64,000 nucleotides of DNA from Anticarsia gemmatalis (Eukaryota; Arthropoda; Insecta; Lepidoptera; Erebidae). Position 1 is the first letter of the stretch, and each line of letters starts with the position of its first letter. The notes below the pieces were generated by a model that ran no database searches, had not been told where the DNA came from, and saw only the letters and a program-made list of their open reading frames with translations. Shown in pieces: positions 47,875-57,100 of this stretch. A program made the translations under genes and the position numbers. Location of the stretch: NCBI RefSeq assembly GCF_050436995.1, contig NC_134770.1:3544501-3608500 (forward strand), in the 5' to 3' direction.

Positions 47875-48641
47875 CGACGTGTTGCGGCGTTAAGACCCCT
47901 GACGCTGACTGCCTGTCTACGAGTTCAACTTTCCCGTGCACGGCCTGCTGCTTCTTGTGTAACGCTTGCTTTGCCTATTTGCACGTGGTGTTTGGTTCGT
48001 ATTGCATGCACCATTTCAATGAGAAGCGGTCTACATTCTGCAAGTTTCAAGGTACTGGCTTTCTTAATAACTAACTGCCACCTCCTGGCACTCTTATCTC
48101 TGGATAAAGAAGAAGAATACAAGTTTTGAAATTTCACAAACAATAGATACTTTTGATCAGAAGTTATTGTGCCAAGATGTGCAACAAGTGCTACTTTCTA
48201 AAGTGTGTGACCTATGAAGTTAGACTTTGATTTAAGACTTTATTAACTTTACCCACAATAATTAATAATTACTGTTAACACTGCATTGTTACAATTTGCA
48301 TATTGGGTTATGTTTGCTCGTTAACTGTTTAATTTCATGCATGATGTATTATAGTGTTTAGCTTATAAGTGTGTATACTGTTATGTCTTTGTCTGCATAT
48401 AGTGTTCCGCACTAAGTACCTATTTTGTGTTCTTTCATGGTGTTTGTTTTATCTTTTAACTTTTTGGTTTTATACATTTTATATCTCTTATTTACATTTA
48501 ATTAGCATGTTATTAGTTCTAATTTAAATATTTTGGTGGTGATTGCTGTTAGAATCACAAACATCTCCCCACGGAGTATTACATTAAGTATATACTAGTA
48601 CCTATATCTAACCCATCTAAATAATTATATCATAGTGAATA

Positions 48642-49496
48642 ATGGCTGAGGCTTTGGAAGATAAAGTTATTAAAATGCTGTCGGAAAAAGCTGTTTTAGA
48701 GCAGGAAATAGAATCACTCTCTAGAAACAAGTCTGAGAATTGTAAGGTGTCAGTTCGGTTGCCTCCATTCTGGCCGGACAAACCTGCAGTCTGGTTTGCA
48801 CAAGTTGAGGCTCAATTCGAAATTGCTGGAATTGTTGCAGATAGGACTAAATATAACTATGTTGTAGGGCAAATTGACCATAAGCTGGCTGGTGAGATTG
48901 AAGATATTATCACCCAGCCACAAACTGCAGGTCAACAATACATAATATTAAAAACAGAACTAATTAAGCGGTTGTCTATGTCAGAAGCACAAAAAGTCCG
49001 TAAACTTTTAAGTGACGAAGAGTTGGGTGATAGAAAACCTACACAATTCTTACGCCACTTACGATCGTTAGCTGGTGATTCCCTTTCAGACCAAGGCATT
49101 CTGCGGCAGTTGTGGTTGCGGCGCCTCCCTCAAAATATTCAGGCAATCCTTGCATCACAGCCAGAACTTGCACTAGACAAATTAGCAGAGCTAGCTGACA
49201 AAATTGTAGAACTCTCAGCTCCAGTTAGTCCTGTTTGTGCTGCAATCACTCCGCATGCTGACACATTATTGAATTTAATGTCAAAAGTTGAAGAACTATC
49301 TAAGCAAGTATATGCCCTGTCCACACAAGGACGAAGCCGTCCTAGTAGTAGGTCTTCATCCAACAATAGATATTCGCGTTCTTCTTCACCAACCAGGAAA
49401 AGGTTTTGTTGGTACCACGGGCGTTTTGGAAAACGGGCTGTTAAATGCATATCCCCATGTAATTGGACGGCGGAAAACACCAGAAGCAGTCAGTAG
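48642..49496 (+). CDS. gag: retrotransposon Gag
   Basis: 284 residues. The N-terminal ~45 residues are charged and coiled-coil-like. The central part (LPPFWPDKPAVWFAQVEAQF and following) is typical of insect gypsy-type capsid regions. A Ser/Arg-rich stretch (about 231-250) precedes a Cys/His cluster, CWYHGRFGKRAVKC then PCNW, in place of a standard CCHC knuckle. Gag packages the RNA and forms particles in the cytoplasm. The start ATG at 48642 lies 786 bp after the 5' LTR. The last 34 nt overlap pol. Confidence 0.9.
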   Translation: MAEALEDKVIKMLSEKAVLEQEIESLSRNKSENCKVSVRLPPFWPDKPAVWFAQVEAQFEIAGIVADRTKYNYVVGQIDHKLAGEIEDIITQPQTAGQQYIILKTELIKRLSMSEAQKVRKLLSDEELGDRKPTQFLRHLRSLAGDSLSDQGILRQLWLRRLPQNIQAILASQPELALDKLAELADKIVELSAPVSPVCAAITPHADTLLNLMSKVEELSKQVYALSTQGRSRPSSRSSSNNRYSRSSSPTRKRFCWYHGRFGKRAVKCISPCNWTAENTRSSQ

Positions 49497-52400
49497 CGGC
49501 GGCGACTGATTGCTCTTTGATTAGCGGCCGTCTCTTCGTAACAGACAAGACAACTAAACGTCAATTTCTCATTGACACGGGCTCCGATTTATGCTGCTAT
49601 CCATACAGCTGGCTTCCTCGCCGTCGAGAAGATACCGAGTATGAGCTGAGCGCCGCAAATGGCAGCAGAATAAAAACTTTTGGGACCATAACCATTTGTC
49701 TTAATTTAGGGCTGCGTCGAGATTTTGTTTGGCAGTTTGTCGTTGCTGACGTTCAAAGAGCAATAATAGGTGCTGATTTCCTTTCTCATTACCATCTTTT
49801 GCCTGATTGCCGTAACAAAAAGTTAATCGACAACACTACAAAATTATCTTCAGCAGCTACATGTACCAGTGTTGATCAGCCCAGCGTTAAATCCATAGTC
49901 GTGAATGATTCAAATTTCGCTGCGGTGCTCGCCGAGTTCCCGGATATAACTCGACCACCCGGGCTACCTAGAGAAGTTAAGCACGACACAGTACATTTTA
50001 TAAACACTACTGAAGGACCTCCTGTATCATGCCGTCCTCGTCGTTTAGCACCCCACAAACTAGTATCGGCTAAAAAAGAGTTTGAGGATATGGTTCGTTG
50101 TGGCACAGCAAGACCTTCTAAAAGCGCGTGGTCATCTCCATTACACATGACTTTAAAAAAAGACAACACCTGGCGCCCGTGTGGAGATTATCGTGCTTTG
50201 AATGCGAGAACCATTCCAGACAAGTATCCTGTTCGTCACATCAATGATTTCGCGCACAACCTTACTGGAGCAACGGTGTTCAGCACGCTCGATTTAGTGA
50301 AAGCCTACCATCAAATTCCTGTTCACGAGAATGATATTTCGAAGACGGCCATCGTCACCCCATTTGGCCTCTTTGAATTTCCTTTCATGACCTTCGGACT
50401 ACGAAATGCTGGTCAAACCTTTCAGCGGTTTATCGATGAGGTCACACGGGGACTTGATTTTTGTTTTCCATATATTGATGACATCCTTGTCTATTCGAAA
50501 AATGAATCCTGTCATAGAGAACACCTTCGCATTCTTTTCAAACGTCTTCAAGACTACGGAGTTGTCATTAACTCTTCTAAGTGTGTCATAGGCGCGAAAG
50601 AAGTACAATTTCTAGGCTACCACATTAGCTCTAACGGCACTCGTCCACCGAAGGAACGTATTCAAGCTCTTCTAGATTTTAAGCCCCCAGAAACTGTTCA
50701 AGGTATGCGTAGATTTCTGGGCATGATAAATTACTATCGGCGATTTATACCCCAAGCTGCAAAATTTCAAGCTCCACTAATTGATACTTTGACATCCACT
50801 AACAGTAAAGGCTCCAAGCCATACCCCTGGACTCCAGAGCTGCTACAAAATTTCAATGAATGTAAGAAAAGTTTGTCCGAAGCTACCTTGCTGCATCATC
50901 CTTCTTCTGAAGCTCCGCTTGGTTTATACACCGACGCATCAAGCATTCATATCGGATCGTGCCTTCAGCAATTTGTAAACGGTCAATGGGTACCACTCGC
51001 ATTTTTTAGTAAAAAATTGACCCCTCGTCAGTCTCAGTGGCCTGCATATTATCGGGAATTGTTAGCAGTATACGAAAGCGTTCAACATTTTCGGTACATA
51101 CTTGAAGTGCAACATGTAACAATTTACACCGATCACAAGCCGCTCCTATACGCTTTTATACAACGTCGTGAAAAGCTTCCACCAGCGCAACTTAACCAGC
51201 TTACCTTTATCAGTCAATTTACGACTGACATTAAGTACATCAAAGGGGACGAAAATATCGTAGCTGATGCTATGTCCCGTGTTGAGGCGATTGCCTTGGA
51301 GCAAGAATATGAAGAACTTGCTAAGGCCCAGGACACAGATGACGAAGTGAATAAGCTCATGGCAAATTCCAGCCTTAAAATAGCGAGAGTCAACATATCC
51401 GGCACTTCTTTGCTCTGCGACATCTCGACTGGAAAAACTCGTCCATATGTTCCTCTTAAAATGCGTCGTCAGATTTTTAACAAATTACATCAGTTAAGCC
51501 ATCCAGGCATTCGAGCCACTGTTCGTCTCATATCCGATCGCTTTGTTTGGCCATCTATAAACAAAGACTGTAGAGAGTGGGCCCGCACATGTGACGCATG
51601 TCAACGCAGTAAAATAACTAGACATAACTCTGCACCCCTTGCTAACTTTGAAACTCCTTCTGGCCGTTTCCAACACGTTCATATTGACATAATTGGACCC
51701 TTGCCGCCTTGTAAAGGTTATCGCTATTGTTTGACAGCAATTGACAGAGCCAGTAGATGGCCCGAGGTATGGCCCATGCAAGGCATAACGGCCGAAGAAG
51801 TAGCAGAAACATTTGTTAGAGAATGGATTTCCCGTTTTGGTGTTCCAGCTACCATCACCACAGATCAGGGTACTCAATTTGAATCCGACCTGTTTCGCAG
51901 ATTGCTCCAAACTTTTGCAACAAAACGAATAAGAACTACGTCATACCACCCTCAAGCAAATGGAATCATCGAACGAGTGCACAGGCAATTAAAAGCATCC
52001 ATTATGTGCCACAACGGTGAATGGCTTAGCGCTCTGCCATTAGTTCTCTTAGGAATGAGAACAGTATTTAAGGAGGATCTTAAAGCCTCAGTTGCCGAAA
52101 TGCTCTACGGTGAAACTTTACGTGTACCTGGGGAGATATTAGTACCAAATCCATGTTCAGTTAATTTCGAAGACCCAACTGATTTCGTCGTTAAACTGCG
52201 TCGCCATATGTCAAAAATTAGACCCATCCCTGCATCTCGACATACTACTCCAGCTGCCTTCGTGTTTAAACAGTTGAATTCCTCTTCACACGTCTATCTG
52301 AGAGAGGACGCGGTCCGTCGTGCGTTGCAACCCCCCTATAACGGGCCATATTTAGTACTAGAACGATCAAACGACGGCAAATCCCTAACACTCGATATAA

Positions 52401-52609
52401 AAGGTAAAAAAGTTACAGTAAGTGTGGACAGAGTCAAACCAGCTTTCATTGAGTCTCAATCCACATCTCCCGCCGAATTGCCACCTACAGTTCCCTTCAA
52501 ACCTATTGCAAATGTACCTAAACCTCAGCCACTTACCGCAGAAAAATCTAAACCAGCCTACACCACAAGGTCAGGCAGGACAGTTAGGTTTAAAGAATTC
52601 AAAGACTAA
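49463..52609 (+). CDS. pol: retrotransposon Pol polyprotein
   Basis: An open frame of 1048 residues in the -1 frame relative to gag, so it is probably made as a Gag-Pol fusion and the apparent ATG at 49463 need not be used. Domains in order: aspartic protease (DTGSD, residues 38-42); reverse transcriptase (WRPCGDYRALN, FSTLDLVKAYHQIPV, YIDD at 337-340); RNase H (YTDAS near 490, and YTDHKPLLY); integrase zinc motif (H-x3-H absent in strict form; HPGI...CDACQRSK region) and DDE core (HIDIIGP, TTDQGTQFES, YHPQANGIIERVHR). The C-terminal ~150 residues follow the integrase and show no chromodomain motif I can recognise. All catalytic motifs are intact. Confidence 0.95.
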   Translation: MDGGKHQKQSVAAATDCSLISGRLFVTDKTTKRQFLIDTGSDLCCYPYSWLPRRREDTEYELSAANGSRIKTFGTITICLNLGLRRDFVWQFVVADVQRAIIGADFLSHYHLLPDCRNKKLIDNTTKLSSAATCTSVDQPSVKSIVVNDSNFAAVLAEFPDITRPPGLPREVKHDTVHFINTTEGPPVSCRPRRLAPHKLVSAKKEFEDMVRCGTARPSKSAWSSPLHMTLKKDNTWRPCGDYRALNARTIPDKYPVRHINDFAHNLTGATVFSTLDLVKAYHQIPVHENDISKTAIVTPFGLFEFPFMTFGLRNAGQTFQRFIDEVTRGLDFCFPYIDDILVYSKNESCHREHLRILFKRLQDYGVVINSSKCVIGAKEVQFLGYHISSNGTRPPKERIQALLDFKPPETVQGMRRFLGMINYYRRFIPQAAKFQAPLIDTLTSTNSKGSKPYPWTPELLQNFNECKKSLSEATLLHHPSSEAPLGLYTDASSIHIGSCLQQFVNGQWVPLAFFSKKLTPRQSQWPAYYRELLAVYESVQHFRYILEVQHVTIYTDHKPLLYAFIQRREKLPPAQLNQLTFISQFTTDIKYIKGDENIVADAMSRVEAIALEQEYEELAKAQDTDDEVNKLMANSSLKIARVNISGTSLLCDISTGKTRPYVPLKMRRQIFNKLHQLSHPGIRATVRLISDRFVWPSINKDCREWARTCDACQRSKITRHNSAPLANFETPSGRFQHVHIDIIGPLPPCKGYRYCLTAIDRASRWPEVWPMQGITAEEVAETFVREWISRFGVPATITTDQGTQFESDLFRRLLQTFATKRIRTTSYHPQANGIIERVHRQLKASIMCHNGEWLSALPLVLLGMRTVFKEDLKASVAEMLYGETLRVPGEILVPNPCSVNFEDPTDFVVKLRRHMSKIRPIPASRHTTPAAFVFKQLNSSSHVYLREDAVRRALQPPYNGPYLVLERSNDGKSLTLDIKGKKVTVSVDRVKPAFIESQSTSPAELPPTVPFKPIANVPKPQPLTAEKSKPAYTTRSGRTVRFKEFKD
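49472..49478 (+). promoter_or_regulatory. candidate -1 frameshift site
   Basis: GGAAAAC lies in the gag-pol overlap. In gag frame it reads (gc)G GAA AAC; a -1 slip re-pairs as GGA AAA in pol frame. It is the only heptamer of this kind in the 34-nt overlap, 16 nt before the gag TAG. No downstream stem was verified. Confidence 0.4.
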
Positions 52610-52620
52610 ATTGTCTTTCT

Positions 52621-52634
52621 CCGTGGGGGGGTGG
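52621..52634 (+). other. polypurine tract
   Basis: A G-rich run (GTGGGGGGGTGGTG) immediately before the 3' LTR, where plus-strand priming occurs in LTR elements. Confidence 0.7.
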
Positions 52635-53675
52635 TGTGGCGACGTAATTCATTCGCCCACGTTCACTCGTGACGTTTCCGAACGCAATCTGTCAATAGAC
52701 TTTGACAGCTGGGTTCGGGGCATAGAGATTTTTCCCGCGCGATCATTGGAAGACGCGCCAAAAAGCAGACATTACGCTAGTTCCTAATAGCGATGTACAT
52801 CAGTGTTGCCAACTCTACGTCTTTTTACGTAGATCTACGTATTTTGAGCCTTCCACGCAAACCTACGAACTTTAGTCCCAGAATCTACGTATTTTCTATC
52901 AAAATTATTCAATTGCAAAATAACATATCCCGTTATTAGACTGAATGGGCATTATTTTTGTTACTTTCGTAAAAAAAAGTTAATAAACGTTCCGTTTTAT
53001 ACTAGCGCATACTCGCCTCGCCTCGCCACTCAACTTATTATTACGCCATTCATTTTAAAAACAGTGTCAGTCATCAGTCAATTCAAAAGAACTGAGACTC
53101 ATGTGACTGTGTAAAACGAAACGTCTTGGCGTCTTCTGTCGTCTGAAAATGATAATAAAAATTGAATAATTTAAATAAATCGATGACCCTGAAAGTAGCG
53201 AACTTTTTTAAATTATCTGTAAGTGGTGGTTTCACATGTAGAATGTAGATATTGTAAAAACTAACCGGCTACTGGAATATTTATTTATTTATTATTATTT
53301 TTGTTCACGGAGATATCTCTCTAACCAGTTTTATCTATCTGCTGTCTGTCTGCAACTTTTAGGGTCTTATGAATTGTCGTTTTATTCACTTTTACCTACC
53401 CTACTGTCTTAATTTCAATTAAAAAAAAAAGTACGTAGATCTACGTATTTCTCATATGGAAATTTTACTATTTCTACGTAATTTTCTAATCTGGCCTACG
53501 CCTTTTTCAAAATCCAAGTTGGCAACACTGATGTACATATAGTTTATTAAGGTAGAATAAGTCTCCTTGTACGCTATCTATTGATATTATACCGTTTAAT
53601 CACAACCGAGTTGTTTGGTTTATTGATCCTGCGCAAGCATTGCGGTCTAACGCTGCTTAATAAGTATCCGCCAAA
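52635..53675 (+). repeat. 3' LTR, split by a hAT element
   Basis: LTR bases 1-166 are 52635-52800 and bases 167-303 are 53539-53675. No difference from the 5' LTR was found by eye. The split is at ATGTACAT, duplicated on both sides of the insertion. Confidence 0.93.
52801..53530. mobile_element. non-autonomous hAT element nested in 3' LTR
   Basis: 730 bp with perfect 14-bp terminal inverted repeats (CAGTGTTGCCAACT) and an exact 8-bp target duplication (ATGTACAT at 52793-52800 and 53531-53538). An 8-bp duplication and CA-G-TG ends are hallmarks of the hAT superfamily. No transposase frame exists. A perfect 16-bp palindrome TACGTAGATCTACGTA lies near each end (52826-52841, 53432-53447), with further CTACGTA motifs, suggesting subterminal transposase binding sites. 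Confidence 0.95.
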
Positions 53676-53679
53676 AGTT

Positions 53680-54158
53680 TATATGTATACATACAGGCTA
53701 TACTGTGTCAAAATTTCAAGCGATTTGGCATACCTAGTAACATTCTCCATTGACGTCAGAAAATATCTGAGATGCGGTGTCTCTAGTTTGAGCCAAGACT
53801 GAGAGAATACAAAAGTAAGTAAGCAGTGGAGATTGCCACTAAAATACGATTAGAGAGGAAACATACTGTAAAAGATAACATAGCGCTCAGTTCCAGGTTT
53901 CTACAGAAAAGGAATGTACCATTGACGTCCGACGTTATTTATTTCCGAAATCTATTTTGAAATTATTGTTTTATGGTAGCGTCCAAAATCAAATGCTTAA
54001 TTTCTAAACTGTATAAATCTGTCATCATCCAACTCAAATTGTCAAAGTCAGGCAGTCGGCTGTCATCGCGTCAAGGTTGTTGTGTTGTATTATTTTGTGA
54101 AATTGGAAAATGTTTTAAACAGTTTATTGCACAAAAGTTACTAGATTGTCCATACAAA
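53680..54158. other. GPHR upstream region and 5' leader
   Basis: Host sequence right of the retrotransposon, ending at the GPHR ATG. An in-frame upstream ATG at 53973 would add 62 residues to GPHR, but its translation shows no transmembrane or conserved pattern, so it is treated as leader. Confidence 0.5.
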
Positions 54159-57100
54159 ATGACTTTCCTAGAGGATACGCTGATAATACTAATATCACAA
54201 GTAAGTTTTATGTAAACAATGTAAGAGGTTATGTGTTATTCGTTACAATTGATTTGCTTGAATTTGTTGTTAAATTGGAATAATTGACGTGTCCTTACTA
54301 ATTGCAATGCTCCTACAGAGTAGTAGTAATAGTGGATATTACAAACCAAACAATATTTCAAGTACTATTACTACAATTTGCTCCTGAATCGTAATGCTTA
54401 GGCCGCTATGGAATTACATTATTAAGCCTATGTTAATTTCGGTATGTTATAAGAATTCGATATGCTTATAATACAGATCAAATACGACATTATATAGTTC
54501 TCTAATATTAAATCACTACATCAATACTACCTCCATTAAATGTAAAAGTAAAATCTTACTGTTTTCCAGACATTTTTCTTTGTCGGCGGCTGGATATTCT
54601 TCGTGAAGCAGTTGTTCCGTGACTATGAGGTCCACCACACATTGGTGCAGCTCATATTCTCAGTCACATTTGCTCTCAGTTGCACCATGTTTGAGCTGAT
54701 CATCTTTGAAATCATTGGGTATTTGGACTCCAGGTTAGTACACCAATATTCAAGCCTATTTCTATCAGCATACAGTACACACTAAGTAGTCTATAAAATA
54801 AACTCAAGAGAAATGGCATATTTATAAAAGGCACCCGCCTGCTTAAAATATTGATGTCTTGAGTATGTTCAGATTTTATCTACATATTTTTTAATCAGTT
54901 CACTCTTCATGTACCTATATTGATATCTACAAGATCTCATCAAATTCGAAGGCAATGTAAATGCAATCTAACAATAATAATAAGATAGTGTTCTATTTCA
55001 TTCAAATGTTTTATATTCATGTTGTTTTTACAGTTCTAGATACTTCCACTGGAACATGGGATTATACTCCCTCCTGTTCATGGTGATAGCTCTCATACCA
55101 TTCTATATTGCATACTTCTGCTTCAGCAATATTAGATTTGGTAAGTATCTACTATAATCTATTTTAGATAAGTGAGGATGGGATAAGTTCAATGTACTTG
55201 GTCAGCATGGTGTACTCAAAGGCTAACCCCTCCATTGTTTCCTTGTTCATCATCATTGGCCTGAATACATCTATTGCAGATGATTAAGGTGGTTTCAGGT
55301 AGAATTAGTGCACTTTTCTTTGTGGCTCAAAAGGCCTATGTGGGAAAAATGCAATGTAGTATTTCTAGAATGATGTATTGATGTCTTATATGTATAAAGC
55401 TTCTGGAATGAGATATCAAATATTTATAATAAGAAAACTATGAGAATTATACAATAGCTGTATTTTTGCATGTATTTAATTGACTAGATTTTTATACAAT
55501 TTGTTCTTTTACAGTGTCACAGAACATGATAAGACCATTGACAATGTTTGTGTGGTTTATCTATTTATACTTCTTCTGGAAAATTGGAGATCCATTCCCA
55601 ATATTGAGTCCAAAACAGGTAAGTTTTCTGATAAATCTAAATTTAAATGAACTGTAAAAATTCTTAATACATCTCTAGCATGTTTATACAGTTGAATTAA
55701 TAATTATGTCTTTAGTGTAAATAGTGTTTTACATTTCAAATCTAAACCACCCATTCAATGTCAAAAATAGTGAAGTAATATTTTTCACATAACACTTTAT
55801 GAAGGGAAGCTAGTGTCATTACTTTTGGATAAAGCCAATGGATAGCTTATCAAACGGAATTTTGACAGTAATTTTCACACATTATCTCGCATGTCGATTA
55901 TCTAACACTTAGTAATAAACTGTGAAACTGGGGCTTAAATTCAAATGTAATTGCGTAAAAAGTGTTTACTGAGATCACAAATTCACAATTTATTTTGCAT
56001 TATAGTACAGAGATCATTATGTACTTAAAAGTGTCACACATTTCGCCATTTATTGGCATGCTATATAAAAAAGTCTTCGCATTTGGTATATAAATTTGTG
56101 TTTTCAGGGTATATTTTCAATAGAACAAGGAGTGTCACGTATAGGCGTGATCGGCGTGACAGTAATGGCTTTACTGTCAGGATTTGGTGCTGTCAACTAT
56201 CCTTACACATCAATGGCTATATTTATTAGGTAAGAATATTATAACTTAGCATAAAGACCCCACTGGAACATTTTAAAAACCCTTGTATGATAATTTGAAG
56301 TAGCTTTGTTTTATGTAGACTATGTAGAGCTAATTTGGTGCATCTCTAAATTTGGGTTCACTAAATAATCTTTACACAAAATAATGATCATGAGCATATG
56401 GAATTGTATTCATCATTGTTATGCCTGTTTTGTTTTCTGAAAATAAATTATTTTAACTTTAAGAAAATTCTATTGAAAATGAACCAGGCCTCCATTATTA
56501 TTGATGTTCTCAAATTCTAGTATAGTATGTGTAGTTTTTGCTGGCTACACTCCAATATTTTGATGTGAGTTTACACCTGTCTCAGTGCAACTATCATCCA
56601 TCCTCTATTTTACTTTTTATTATGTTTATAAACAGTATCTTTCAGTAAAGAAAATGGTAGTTTAAGTTGCTATTTACGAGGTTTAATGCTTAAATTAACA
56701 TAGTTTCCTTGACGTTTCCGCACTGCACTAGCTGCTATCTAAGTCTGAATTTATTGATCCTAGGAATTAACTCAAGAACTTACTAACTAACAGTTATTGT
56801 ATACAAAATAGGTAATATTCTTCAAAAATGGTAATGCAATTAATTATTATTTTTCAGACCGGTAACTCAATCCGATGTCCTATCAATAGAAAAGAAGCTA
56901 TTACAAACAATGGACATGATATTGGTGAAAAAGAAAAGGATAGCACTAGCTGAAGCCAACAGTGTGGGAGCGAGACAACAATATAATATGTTGGACCAGT
57001 CTAATGTGAAGAATAGAGGTGGTTTTTGGACCAATATTTTGTCTAGTGTTGGAAGTATTGCTAATCCTTTGGGACAGGGGACTGAGAGTAAGTAGGGTTT

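Larger units (their letters stand above)
47553..53675 (+). mobile_element. Ty3/gypsy LTR retrotransposon, near-intact
   Basis: The complete element is 5' LTR, tRNA-Trp primer site, leader, gag, pol in -1 frame, purine tract, 3' LTR. It is about 5.4 kb without the 730-bp hAT insertion in the 3' LTR. Both open frames are uninterrupted and the domain order PR-RT-RNaseH-INT is that of Ty3/gypsy (Metaviridae). There is no envelope gene. A 4-bp AGTT flanks both ends (47549-47552, 53676-53679), consistent with the 4-6 bp duplications of the group. LTRs appear identical, so the insertion is recent and the element may be competent, apart from the interrupted 3' LTR. Subfamily is not assigned. Confidence 0.95.

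Noticed and set aside
49463..52609. Endogenous retrovirus with envelope
   Set aside because: No open frame follows pol before the 3' LTR; the purine tract begins 12 nt after the pol stop.
53973..54215. Separate small gene before GPHR
   Set aside because: It is in the same frame as and contiguous with GPHR exon 1, which ends at the donor at 54201.
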